Assembly (NCBI GenBank): GCA_016791105.1
Contig: JAEUNM010000068.1
Location: 1-64,000 of the forward strand
DNA: 64,000 nucleotides
Reading direction: 5' to 3'
From: Rhodocyclaceae bacterium
GTDB taxonomy: Bacteria > Pseudomonadota > Gammaproteobacteria > Burkholderiales > Rhodocyclaceae
The notes under the pieces were generated by a model. The model had not been told where the DNA came from, did no database searches, and worked only from the letters and a program-made list of their open reading frames with translations. A program made the translations under genes and the position numbers. Position 1 is the first letter of the stretch. Every line of letters starts with the position of its first letter. Shown piece by piece: positions 1 to 8,416 of the stretch.

Positions 1-557
1 GTGTCCTTTACCCAGAGCGGATCGGGAATGGCCGCATAGAGCGCGGTGGACCAGGCCTGTTCGGCTTTCTGGGCGTGGTGGGCGAGCGCACCCTGCAGCG
101 ACACCGCGAATTTTTCCACCAGCGGGCGCAGCAGGCTCAACTTGGCGGCTTCGAATTGGCCTTCGGTCCGGGCCAGACGCAGGCGTCCGAAATCGGCGAG
201 CCGAAATACCGCAATGCTGCGCACGGACAACTGCGCTTCGACGCCGGTCTGTACCGAGTCGCACGCAGCAGCGTGACAGGCCGCGGCCTCGGGCACGGCC
301 AGCGTAGCGTGGTCTAAAGGCAGGCGATCGGGGCAGCCGGCCCCGCGCGGCAGGCTGTAGTGCAGGCGCCAACCGGCCGCATCGGGGTCGCGGCCGTCAG
401 CCAGCCAGACGCTGGCGCAGGCTGCGTCGAGGTGGCGCAACAACGCGCCGAGAAAATCCGCGCAGCATTCCTGCGCATCGAGGCTGCGGCCTATCGACAG
501 AGATAGTTCGTAGAGCGCTTGCCAGTCGGGCTGGCCGGCCTGCGCCTCGGACTTCAT
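1..557 (-). CDS. GAF/PAS sensor protein, N-terminal part only (runs off the window)
   Basis: Reading the minus strand from an ATG at 557 gives 185 uninterrupted codons that continue past the window edge. Residues about 10-165 look like a GAF-type ligand-binding domain: an ALYELSLSIGRSLD start, then a CASVWLAD strand. The last visible residues, LYAAIPDPLWVKD, match the start of a PAS domain. GAF followed by PAS is typical of the sensory half of a histidine kinase or a GGDEF/EAL protein, but the output domain lies outside the window, so the class cannot be named. A purine-rich AGGA lies just before the ATG. The gene is in the same direction as the SDR upstream of it, 277 bases away. It is cytoplasmic in the visible part: no signal peptide or membrane segment is seen. 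Confidence 0.7.
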   Translation of the reverse strand, partial: MKSEAQAGQPDWQALYELSLSIGRSLDAQECCADFLGALLRHLDAACASVWLADGRDPDAAGWRLHYSLPRGAGCPDRLPLDHATLAVPEAAACHAAACDSVQTGVEAQLSVRSIAVFRLADFGRLRLARTEGQFEAAKLSLLRPLVEKFAVSLQGALAHHAQKAEQAWSTALYAAIPDPLWVKD

Positions 558-834
558 CGGTTCCTGCCGCACTGCGCGCAACCATGCGCTCCGTTGCGCG
601 CGCGCACGCCCCGCGCATCCGTATGCGGCCGCTTCGAATGGCCGCTTCCGGCCTGGCAGGCATGGGGCATGGTATATGGCGGGTGCATGGTGCTGCGCCG
701 GTACGGTCGTGCCTGCCCGCGGCGGGCAGCGCCGGGCCGAGTGGCCCGGAACTTTCAAGCACTATGGGCTCAATGATACCTGCAAGCAGGCCTGCACATT
801 GCGCAGTTTGCCGCGCCGTCAAGGCGTGCGCGCG
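558..834. other. intergenic, nothing recognised
   Basis: This 277-base stretch lies between the SDR gene and the GAF sensor gene, both on the minus strand. It is GC-rich and carries overlapping open frames on both strands, but none has a recognisable protein sequence. No clear promoter or hairpin with a T-run was seen. Confidence 0.4.
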
Positions 835-1689
835 TCAGCCGAATACCGTGGTGGCGCCGTCGGACGGCACGAACAGGTCTACGATCAGTTCCGCGTCCGG
901 TGTGCCCGGCACCGCTGCGTAGCGGGAAAAATCCGTCACGCCTTCGCCGCGCAACAGACTTTCGTCTATGCAGAAATTTCCGCTGAACTGGCGTGCCGGC
1001 TTGGTGAGGATGGCATGGGCGGCATCCGCCATGATGGCGGGCGTGCGCGAGCGTTGCAGGTATGCGTCGCCGCCCAGCATATTGACGGCCGCCGTGGCGA
1101 TGGTGGTGCGCGGCCACAGTGAATTGACCGCGACGCCCTGCTGGCGGAATTCCGCCGCCCAGGCCAGTGTGTAGAGGCTCATGCCGTATTTGGCCAGCGC
1201 ATAGGCCGCACAGGCGGCGAACCACTCAGGCTTGAGATTGGGGGGCGGCGACAAGGTGAGGATGTGCGGGTTGGCGGCGCGCAGCAGGTGCGGCAGGCAC
1301 AGCTTGCCGCACAGGAAGGTGCCGCGCGCATTCACGCCATGCATGAGGTCGTAGCGCTTCATGTCGGTGGCGAGCGTGGGCGTGAGCGATATCGCGCTGG
1401 CGTTATTGACCAGCACGTCTATGCCGCCGAATTCCGCCACCGTCGCATCGACCGCCGCGGCGACCTGGGTTTCGTCGCGTATGTCGCACAACAGCGGCAG
1501 CGCGCGTCCGCCCGCGGCCCGTATCTGCTCGGCGGCGGTGTGTATGGTGCCTTCAAGCTTGGGATGCGGTTCGGCGGTTTTGGCGGCGATGGCCACATTG
1601 GCGCCATCCTGCGCCGCGCGCAGCGCGATGGCGAGCCCTATGCCGCGCGAGCCGCCGCTCACGAAAAGCGTCTTCCCCTGCAGTGACAT
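835..1689 (-). CDS. short-chain dehydrogenase/reductase, HSDL2-like
   Basis: A 284-residue NAD(P)-dependent SDR oxidoreductase, probably cytoplasmic. The Rossmann glycine motif GGSRGIG is at residues 12-18, the NNAS motif at 95-98, and the catalytic Tyr and Lys are in YALAK at 163-167. The stretch ILTLSPPPNLKPEWF just before the active site, with AYALAKYGMSLY, is characteristic of hydroxysteroid dehydrogenase-like 2 (HSDL2) proteins, whose natural substrates in bacteria are not well defined. There is no SCP2 domain of the kind that animal HSDL2 carries. The gene starts 30 bases downstream of the EF-G-like gene on the same strand and may be cotranscribed with it. The catalytic Ser position is S147, followed by three prolines, as in the HSDL2 group. 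Confidence 0.9.
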   Translation of the reverse strand: MSLQGKTLFVSGGSRGIGLAIALRAAQDGANVAIAAKTAEPHPKLEGTIHTAAEQIRAAGGRALPLLCDIRDETQVAAAVDATVAEFGGIDVLVNNASAISLTPTLATDMKRYDLMHGVNARGTFLCGKLCLPHLLRAANPHILTLSPPPNLKPEWFAACAAYALAKYGMSLYTLAWAAEFRQQGVAVNSLWPRTTIATAAVNMLGGDAYLQRSRTPAIMADAAHAILTKPARQFSGNFCIDESLLRGEGVTDFSRYAAVPGTPDAELIVDLFVPSDGATTVFG

Positions 1690-1719
1690 GTCGCTTCCTC
1701 CGTGCCCGGCAGGCCGGGT

Positions 1720-3768
1720 TTATTGTGCCTTGGCTTGTTCGCCGTGGCGGCGCGCAAGTTTTTGCTGGATGTCCGGCGGCGCCGGCTCGTAATGGCTCAG
1801 AACGATGCTGCAGGAACTGTCGCCGGCGCAAATGGATTTAAGACGCGCCTCGAAGCCATCCATTTCGGCCAGCGGTACCAGCGCCGTGATGTCGGTCCAA
1901 CCCGCGCGCGGCGTGTCGGTGCCCACCACGCGCCCGCGGCGGCCGGAAAAATCCGCGCTCACGTCGCCGAACAGTTGTTCCTGCGCGCGCACCACCACGC
2001 TCACGATGGGTTCCAGCAGGACCGGGCGCGCCAGACGCAGCGCTTCCTGGGTGGCATGGCGGCCGGCCAGCACGAAAGAAATTTCGTTCGAATCGACCGG
2101 GTGATGTTTGCCGTCGAATACCGTGACGCGCACATCCACCACGCCGTGCCCGCTCAGCACGCCCTCTTCGAGCGCCTGCCGCACGCCTTTTTCGACCGCC
2201 GGAATGTATTGGCCCGGTATCGTGCCGCCTTTGACGGCATCGACGAAATCGAAGCCCGAACCGCGCTCCAGCGCTTCCACCTTGAGCGCCACTTCGCCGA
2301 ACTGGCCGGCGCCGCCGCTTTGTTTCTTGTGGCGATAACGTGCTTCGCCATTGCCGGAAATGGTTTCGCGATAGGGTATGGACGGCGGGCGGGTATCGAA
2401 TTTGAGGTTCCAGCGTGCCTGCAACTGATCCAGCACCACTTTCAGGTGGGTTTCGCCCAGGCCGCGCACCACGGTCTGTTTGGTCTGGTCGTCGAATTCC
2501 ACGGCCAGACAGGCGTCTTCGTCGCGCAGGCGGTGCAGCGCTTCGGACAATTTCTGTTCGTCGCCGTGCTTTTGCGGAATGAGGGCCAGACCCGCCACCG
2601 GCTGCGGATAATGCGGCGGCGCGAGGTGGTAGAGGTCTTCGTCGTGGCTGTCGTGCAGCACGGCGTCGCGATGAATTTCTTCCACGCGCGCGATGGCGCA
2701 AATGTCACCCACCACGCCGACCGGAATTTCGATCTGGTTGCGTCCCTGCAGGCGCAGGATGTGGGCCGGTTTGAACGGTTTGCGGCCGTCGCCGATGTAG
2801 AGCTGCTTGTTCGGCGTCATGGTGCCCTGATGGATGCGGAATACTGACAGCTTGCCGCGATAGGGGTCGTTGCTTACCTGAAACACGTGGGCGATCACAT
2901 GGGCTTCGGGGCCCGGAATGATATTTACGGCCTGCGCCTCGTCGCCTTCGCCCTTCAGGAAATGGGGCGGATTGCCCTCGGTGGGGTCGGGCATGAGCCG
3001 TCCCAGAATGTCCAGCAATTCGCGTATGCCGGCAGCGCTTTTGGCGCTGGTGAAGCACACCGGGATCAGATGCCCGTCGCGCAGCGCGGCTTCGAAAGGC
3101 GCGTGCAGTTGGTCCGGCGTAATGGCTTCGCCCTGTTCCAGGTACAGCGCCATCAGTTCTTCATCGATTTCGACGACCTGATCGACCAGTCTGTCGTGCG
3201 CCTCGCGCACCGACGAGAAGGCCGTGGCGGCGTCGTATTGCGGCTCGAAAAAGCAGTCGATCACGGCACTGCCGTCGGGCGCCGGCAGATTGATGGGCAG
3301 GCATTCCTTGCCGAACATGTCGGTTATTTGCCGCATCACCTCGGGCAGATCGACGCCGGGCGCGTCGATCTTGTTCACGACGATCATGCGGCACAGCGAT
3401 TCCGCCTCGTCCATGAAACGGCGCGTCATGATTTCCACGCCCGCCTGAGCATTCACCACGAGCACCGCGGTTTCCACAGCGCCCAGCGCGGCCAGGCTGC
3501 GGCCTACGAAATCGGACGTTCCGGGCGTATCGAGCATATTGACCCAATGTTCGGCCCACTCCAGGTGGGCCACGCTCACGTTGAGCGAGCGCCCCATGCT
3601 TTTTTCCATGGCGTCGAAATCGGCTACCGTGTCGCCGCGTTCCACGCTGCCGGCAGCGGGAATGGCGCCGGATGCGGCCAGCAGTGCTTCGAGCAAGGTG
3701 GTTTTGCCGCTCCCGGCCTGCCCCAGCAGCGCCACGTTGCGGATGTCGTGTACGGAATTCGGTGTCAT
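1720..3768 (-). CDS. elongation factor G-like GTPase (EF-G2 type)
   Basis: A 682-residue translational GTPase with the full EF-G domain order: G domain, domain II, domain III, domain IV and an EF-G C-terminal domain. The P-loop reads GQAGSGKTT instead of the AHIDAGKTT of canonical EF-G. The DTPG and NKID motifs are both present. This P-loop type belongs to the EF-G-like second paralogue (FusA2/EF-G2 group), which is not the main translocase; its role in bacteria is unsettled. I chose ATG at 3768 because GAGGGA lies upstream at a reasonable distance; an in-frame start 33 bases earlier has no such site. The SDR gene follows 30 bases later. A candidate promoter lies at 3928-3956. Confidence 0.9.
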   Translation of the reverse strand: MTPNSVHDIRNVALLGQAGSGKTTLLEALLAASGAIPAAGSVERGDTVADFDAMEKSMGRSLNVSVAHLEWAEHWVNMLDTPGTSDFVGRSLAALGAVETAVLVVNAQAGVEIMTRRFMDEAESLCRMIVVNKIDAPGVDLPEVMRQITDMFGKECLPINLPAPDGSAVIDCFFEPQYDAATAFSSVREAHDRLVDQVVEIDEELMALYLEQGEAITPDQLHAPFEAALRDGHLIPVCFTSAKSAAGIRELLDILGRLMPDPTEGNPPHFLKGEGDEAQAVNIIPGPEAHVIAHVFQVSNDPYRGKLSVFRIHQGTMTPNKQLYIGDGRKPFKPAHILRLQGRNQIEIPVGVVGDICAIARVEEIHRDAVLHDSHDEDLYHLAPPHYPQPVAGLALIPQKHGDEQKLSEALHRLRDEDACLAVEFDDQTKQTVVRGLGETHLKVVLDQLQARWNLKFDTRPPSIPYRETISGNGEARYRHKKQSGGAGQFGEVALKVEALERGSGFDFVDAVKGGTIPGQYIPAVEKGVRQALEEGVLSGHGVVDVRVTVFDGKHHPVDSNEISFVLAGRHATQEALRLARPVLLEPIVSVVVRAQEQLFGDVSADFSGRRGRVVGTDTPRAGWTDITALVPLAEMDGFEARLKSICAGDSSCSIVLSHYEPAPPDIQQKLARRHGEQAKAQ

Positions 3769-4130
3769 CGTGCGCCGTCCCTCGATGGTGTCAGGGCGCA
3801 AGTATCCGTCGCGCCGGCCGTCCTGGCAACTGGAAGCCCGCGTACTTCGTGGCTCGGCGCGTGGTCGCGCGGAGGCTGCCGGGGCCGTGGCATCGCAGGT
3901 GGACGAGGGCGTCAGTAGCTAAAGGCTATTGTATTCATAGAAACAATCAATTTTAACTATGGGTGGCCGCGGGCTAGCATAGGCGCCAGTTTGCACCTGC
4001 GAGGCGGGACAGCTTGCTGCCGACCGCCATGGGTCACAGCGGGGGGCCGCCGCGTATGCGCCGCGGCGCTGAGCTGTGCCTGCGCAAGGGTGACCGGAGC
4101 GCTCAATTTTTATAAACCCACGGAGCCAAA
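3769..4130. other. divergent intergenic region
   Basis: A 362-base gap between the divergently transcribed EF-G-like gene and the FAD reductase. It is mostly GC-rich, with one AT-rich patch at about 3925-3960 that holds a candidate promoter for the minus-strand gene. No protein-coding frame here looks real. Confidence 0.4.
3928..3956 (-). promoter_or_regulatory. candidate sigma-70 promoter for the EF-G-like gene
   Basis: On the minus strand a TTAAAA hexamer (3956-3951) and a TACAAT hexamer (3933-3928) are separated by 17 bases. This matches 4 of 6 and 5 of 6 consensus positions at ideal spacing, in the only AT-rich patch of the divergent region. It implies a leader of about 150 bases before the ATG at 3768. 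This is motif matching only. Confidence 0.3.
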
Positions 4131-5381
4131 ATGTCTGACGAACAAACCATCATCATCGTGGGCGGCGGCCACGCCGGCGGCGAACTAGCCCTTGCAGTGC
4201 GCCAGAACGGCCATCAGGGAAAAATCCTGCTGGTCGGGGAAGAGCCCGGCCTGCCCTACCAGCGGCCGCCCCTGTCCAAAGGCTACCTGGCTGGCGATCT
4301 GGCCGCGGCTGCCATACAGCTCAAGCCGCAGGCCAATTTCGACAAAGCCCAGGTGGAAGTGATGAGCGGCTGCCGCGTGGCGGCGATACGGCGCGATAGC
4401 AAGCACATCGAACTGGCGGACGGGCGCCGCATTGGCTACGCCCGCTTGGCGCTCGCCACCGGGGCGCGGCCGCGCAAGCTGCCGCTGGTCGGGGTGGAAG
4501 CGCCCGAACGCCTGCAGAATTTTCACTACCTGCGCACCTTTGCGGACAGTGAACAAATCCGTGCCGGCTTTGCGCCGGGGGCGCGGCTGGTGATCGTCGG
4601 CGGCGGTTACATCGGCCTGGAAGTGGCGGCGACCGCCATCAAGCGCGGCCTCAAAGTAACGGTGCTGGAAGCCTTGCCGCGCGTGCTGGCGCGCGTTACC
4701 TCACCCGAGGTGGCGGAATTTTATGCGGGTGTGCATCGCGCCGCCGGGGTCGATCTGCGTACCGGCGCCAACATTACGGGCTGGCGCCTGAATGCCGAGG
4801 GCAGCGCGGTGAGCGCCGTGCAATTGGCCGACGGCACGGAAATCGCTACCGATCTGGTGGTGGCCGGCATAGGCGTGCTGCCGAATACGGAACTTGCCGC
4901 CGCGGCCGGCCTTGAGGTCGATAACGGCATCGTGGTGGACCCGTTCGCGCGCACTTCCGACCCCGACATCGTCGCGGCGGGCGATTGCACGAATCATCCG
5001 AGCGCGCTGTACGGCCGCCGCATACGCCTCGAATCGGTGCCGAATGCGCTGGAACAGGCGCGCACGGCGGCAGCCAGCCTGTGCGGCAAGGAAAAGCCCT
5101 ACGCGGCCGTGCCCTGGTTCTGGTCGGATCAGTACGACCTCAAGCTGCAAATGGTGGGGCTCAATCAGGGCTACGAGCACTGCGTGTTGCGCGGCGATCC
5201 GGCAGCACGCTCGTTCTCGGCGTTCTATCTGAAGGACGGAATCGTCATCGCGGCCGACACGGTTGCCCGCATGCCGGAATTTCTGCTTGCCAAGCGTCTG
5301 GTGGCCGAGCGCATCCCGGTCGACGCCGCCGCGCTTGCTGACGACGCCATACCGCTCAAAACCCTGTTGCCCGCCGCCTGA
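4131..5381 (+). CDS. FAD/NAD(P)-dependent oxidoreductase, ferredoxin/rubredoxin reductase family
   Basis: A 416-residue flavoprotein of the BphA4/ThcD-like ferredoxin reductase family. The FAD-binding GGGHAGGE is at about residues 11-18, a second Rossmann motif GGGYIGLEVA for NAD(P)H at about 160, and the FAD-contacting VAAGDCTNHP at about 280. The last ~90 residues form the family's reductase C-terminal domain (VPWFWSDQYDLKLQMVG). Such enzymes pass electrons from NADH to a [2Fe-2S] ferredoxin or rubredoxin serving an oxygenase or P450. No partner ferredoxin or oxygenase is next to it, so the physiological acceptor is unknown. It starts at ATG 4131 after a GGAG-containing site and converges with the Kef-type antiporter. 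Confidence 0.9.
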   Translation: MSDEQTIIIVGGGHAGGELALAVRQNGHQGKILLVGEEPGLPYQRPPLSKGYLAGDLAAAAIQLKPQANFDKAQVEVMSGCRVAAIRRDSKHIELADGRRIGYARLALATGARPRKLPLVGVEAPERLQNFHYLRTFADSEQIRAGFAPGARLVIVGGGYIGLEVAATAIKRGLKVTVLEALPRVLARVTSPEVAEFYAGVHRAAGVDLRTGANITGWRLNAEGSAVSAVQLADGTEIATDLVVAGIGVLPNTELAAAAGLEVDNGIVVDPFARTSDPDIVAAGDCTNHPSALYGRRIRLESVPNALEQARTAAASLCGKEKPYAAVPWFWSDQYDLKLQMVGLNQGYEHCVLRGDPAARSFSAFYLKDGIVIAADTVARMPEFLLAKRLVAERIPVDAAALADDAIPLKTLLPAA

Positions 5382-5383
5382 GT

Positions 5384-5419
5384 CCAAGCTGCCGGCGCCT
5401 TACTTGTCCGGCAGCTTGG
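5384..5419. terminator. bidirectional terminator-like hairpin overlapping the antiporter stop codon
   Basis: A perfect 12-base inverted repeat, CCAAGCTGCCGG (5384-5395) and CCGGCAGCTTGG (5408-5419), with a 12-base loop. It lies between the converging FAD reductase and Kef-type genes. The right arm and loop encode the last residues and stop of the antiporter. Neither side has a strong T-run, so it may act as a rho-aided or convergent transcription block. Confidence 0.5.
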
Positions 5420-7172
5420 TGTCCTGCTGCATCAGTTCTTCCAGTTCGCGCGCCGATTCCTGCGCCAGATAACGGGTCTTTTCGTCGTCGTCATTGTGTG
5501 GGTGCAAGGTATCCAGCAGGGTTTCGTCGTGCTTGCGAAACAGTTCGATACTGTGCTGGGCGTCGGCACGCTGCATGCCCAGGCCCTGCAGCACCATAGA
5601 GGCCAGTTCCAGCGACGACACGAAAGTTTCGCGGCGTATGTGCTGTATGCCCAGGTCCATGAGCCTATAGGCGTGTTTGCGGTTGCGTGCCCGGGCATAG
5701 ATGGGCAGGCCGGGAAAATGCTGAGTCACCACCTCGGCCGTGCGCACCGACGCTTCCTCGTCATCGATGGCCAGTACGAACAGCGTTGCCTGATCGGCCT
5801 GCGCGGCGCGCAGCAGTTCGACGCGGGAAGCATCGCCGAAATACACTTCGATGCCGAACTGGCGCATCACATCGACCTGATCGGGCCGAATTTCGAGCGC
5901 CGTGAAAGGAATTTTCCGCGCCCGCAGCACGCGCGCCACGATCTGCCCGAAGCGGCCCAGTCCGGCGATGATGACGGGCCGTTCGGTGGCCGGCGGCGTG
6001 TCGTAGCGGCGCGCCTGGGCGGGCCGCACGCGGCGCACGAAAAAATCTCCCGCGGCGCTCAGAAACGGCGTCAATGCCATGGAAAGCGTTACCACCACCA
6101 CCAATAGTTCGGCCTGATTGCCGTCCAGCACGTGCTTGCCTTCCGCCACGCCGAACAGCACGAAAGCAAATTCACCCCCCTGCGAAATGGCGAATGCGAG
6201 CTGCAAAGCCGAGCTGCGCGTACCGCCCCAGACGCGGGCCAAGCGGTACAGCACGGCGAACTTGACGGCGATGAGGCCGGCCGTGAGCGCTGCCACCAGC
6301 GGCGCGCGCGCGACCAGCAGGTCCAGATTGACGGACATGCCGACGGAAATGAAAAACAGGCCCAGCAACAAGCCTTTGAAGGGCTCTATGTCGGCTTCCA
6401 GTTCATGGCGGTATTCGGAATCCGCCAGCAGCAAGCCGGCCAGGAAGGCCCCCAGACCCATGGATAATCCGACCGACTGCATCAGGAGCGCAGTGCCGGC
6501 GACGATGAACAATGCGCTGGCCGTCATCGCTTCATGCACGCGGCTTGCGGCGACCAGCCGCAAGGCCGGGCGCAGCAGGAAGTGTCCGCCCAGCGCGACC
6601 AGCGCCACCATGCCCAGCGCGGTGCCGGCGCGCGTCAGGGTTTCGATGCCTATGGTGACCCGCGTCGGGCCCAGCAGCGGTATCAGCGCCAGGAGCGGAA
6701 TGACGGCCAAATCCTGGAACAGCAGAATGGAAAATGCCGCGCGGCCGTGGCGTGCGGTGAGCTGTTTTTTCTCGGCCAGCATTTGCAGCGCAAATGCCGT
6801 GGACGACATGGCCAGCGCCAGACCCACGAAAATGGCCGACTTGACGTGCAGCCCCAGCAGCGCCGCGATGAGCGCCAATAACACGGCGGTGGCGCCCACC
6901 TGAGCCCCGCCCAGACCGAATACGGCGCGCCGCATGTGCCACAGGCGTTTCGGCTGCAGTTCCAGGCCGATCACGAACAGCAGCAGTACCACGCCGAATT
7001 CCGCCAGGTGGGCGATGGCCTCCACGTCGTCGATCCAGCCCAGGCCCCACGGCCCCACCACGACACCCAGCCCGAGATAGCCGAGCACCGCGCCCAGCCC
7101 GAGGCGCCGCGCCAGCGTTACGGCCAGTACGGCCGCACCAAGAATCACAACCCCCAGCAACAAGCCCGACAC
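5400..7172 (-). CDS. KefB/KefC-type monovalent cation:proton antiporter (CPA2) with RCK domain
   Basis: A 590-residue inner-membrane transporter of the CPA2 family. Residues 1 to about 370 carry some 12 hydrophobic segments of the Na+/H+ exchanger fold, including FVIGLELQPKRLW and SSTAFALQML. A cytoplasmic TrkA-N/RCK Rossmann domain follows, with VIIAGLGRFGQIVARVL at about 400. Kef proteins are K+ efflux systems gated by glutathione adducts; no KefF/KefG-type flavoprotein is adjacent, so glutathione control is not implied. I chose the GTG at 7172 because GGAGAG lies 7 bases upstream; a longer frame back to 7223 lacks a site. A second CPA2 antiporter lies at 17615-19321 in this window. Confidence 0.9.
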   Translation of the reverse strand: MSGLLLGVVILGAAVLAVTLARRLGLGAVLGYLGLGVVVGPWGLGWIDDVEAIAHLAEFGVVLLLFVIGLELQPKRLWHMRRAVFGLGGAQVGATAVLLALIAALLGLHVKSAIFVGLALAMSSTAFALQMLAEKKQLTARHGRAAFSILLFQDLAVIPLLALIPLLGPTRVTIGIETLTRAGTALGMVALVALGGHFLLRPALRLVAASRVHEAMTASALFIVAGTALLMQSVGLSMGLGAFLAGLLLADSEYRHELEADIEPFKGLLLGLFFISVGMSVNLDLLVARAPLVAALTAGLIAVKFAVLYRLARVWGGTRSSALQLAFAISQGGEFAFVLFGVAEGKHVLDGNQAELLVVVVTLSMALTPFLSAAGDFFVRRVRPAQARRYDTPPATERPVIIAGLGRFGQIVARVLRARKIPFTALEIRPDQVDVMRQFGIEVYFGDASRVELLRAAQADQATLFVLAIDDEEASVRTAEVVTQHFPGLPIYARARNRKHAYRLMDLGIQHIRRETFVSSLELASMVLQGLGMQRADAQHSIELFRKHDETLLDTLHPHNDDDEKTRYLAQESARELEELMQQDTKLPDK

Positions 7173-7587
7173 GCAAGCTCTCCCCAATGCGCCGGAACGG
7201 TCACCGTGCCGCCCGGTGCGCATGGTATATCCGCCTTCGATTACATGGAATTTGCGTTACCATGTTCCAGGTAAGAAAAAACCAGGCATAAATGATTGAC
7301 TTCCATCAAATTCATTGCATTTTCATACGTCAATTTCATGTTAACTCGAAATTTTCGCACTAGAAAAAATCCGGTGATTCCAGGTAATGTGGTCTAGAGT
7401 CCAATTGCCGCCGTGGTTGCGGCGGCAAGAACTTGAACGTTGCGGTTTCTTATCGCGGCCGGGAGCACATCCCGATTGCGCCCGCGAGGTGCGGGCGTCA
7501 GACCGCCAGGGTGCCGCCGGAAGGTTTTGCGGCCGTGCGAAGCAAAAAGGGGTGATACAGGCGCTAGCCGCGCCAGGAGAGTGATCT
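7173..7587. other. AT-rich divergent intergenic region
   Basis: A 415-base gap between the Kef-type antiporter (minus) and the LuxR-type regulator (plus). Bases 7250-7390 are clearly AT-rich and carry a TTGACT hexamer at 7296-7301 that could be a -35 element for the regulator, without a convincing -10 at standard spacing. A short direct repeat, TTCCAGGTAA, occurs near 7264 and again near 7377. It probably holds both divergent promoters and possible regulator sites; no gene is seen. Confidence 0.35.
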
Positions 7588-8283
7588 ATGGACGCCCCGA
7601 TCGAAAAGCGCATACGCGCGCTGCTGGTTCAGGAACACGAAATTCCACGCCGGGGGATGCGCCTGTTGCTGCAGGCGGATGGCGGAATAGACGTTGCCGG
7701 CGAAACGGACAGTGCCTCCGAAGCAATGGACAAGTTGCTGGGCCTGCGCCCGGAAGTGGTGCTGGTCGCCGAAAAATTACCCGATAGCGACGCCGCGAGC
7801 CTGTGCCGCGCGATTCGTTCGGCGCGACCGGCAACCCGTGTGCTGGTGCTTGCTTCGGGCAGAAATTCGGACACGCTGGCACAGGCAGCAAGCGCCGGCG
7901 TAACCGCCGTTGTGCCCTATACGGCGGCGGTGCAGACTTTGATACGCGCCGTCCACGCGGCGGCCGCGGGGCGCGCACTGGACATGCTGGAACTGGACCC
8001 GGATTTGGGCCGCATGAGTGCGCCGCCGCGTTCGCACGCGAAACCAGCCGAAGGCTTGCAATCGTTGTCCGCCCAGGAACGCCGCGTGCTGCGCGAAGTG
8101 GCTGCTGGGCTGACCAATAAACAGGTCGCCGTGGCGCTCAACCTGTCCGAAAAAACCGTCAAGAATTACCTGCACAACGCCTTCAAAAAACTGAAGGTCA
8201 CGCGGCGCTCGCAAGCGGTGGCGCATTACATCCACCATGTGGTGGGGCAAAGTGCCGCAGCGTCGGCGAACGAGCCGAAATAG
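7588..8283 (+). CDS. LuxR/NarL-type regulator with a degenerate receiver domain
   Basis: A 231-residue protein with a receiver-like N-terminus (about 1-125) and a LuxR/GerE helix-turn-helix C-terminus (about 150-215), including LTNKQVAVALNLSEKTVKNY. The receiver fold is recognisable, but its chemistry is gone. The acidic pair of the first strand reads VQEHE. The phosphoacceptor position reads VVLVAEKLP, with Ala where Asp should be. The conserved Lys of the last strand is replaced in VVPYTA. It is therefore probably not controlled by phosphorylation from a kinase. AGGAGAG lies 7 bases before the ATG. No kinase gene is adjacent. Its neighbours are the antiporter and the lut regulator, neither of which shows its target. 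Confidence 0.85.
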   Translation: MDAPIEKRIRALLVQEHEIPRRGMRLLLQADGGIDVAGETDSASEAMDKLLGLRPEVVLVAEKLPDSDAASLCRAIRSARPATRVLVLASGRNSDTLAQAASAGVTAVVPYTAAVQTLIRAVHAAAAGRALDMLELDPDLGRMSAPPRSHAKPAEGLQSLSAQERRVLREVAAGLTNKQVAVALNLSEKTVKNYLHNAFKKLKVTRRSQAVAHYIHHVVGQSAAASANEPK

Positions 8284-8416
8284 GCTGGCCGGTGTCCGGC
8301 AATCAGTTCGTCGTCATTGCTGGCCGCAGGACACGCGGCCGATGTGTGTCGGCATTGCTGTGCGCTGCCGTTGCCCACGTCGTTCGACACATCCGGCCAT
8401 CCTCGTTCAGGACGGT

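Noticed and set aside
1702..2847. A 381-codon plus-strand frame opposite the EF-G-like gene
   Set aside because: It is a His/Arg/Ala-rich antisense shadow. The minus strand holds all GTPase motifs.
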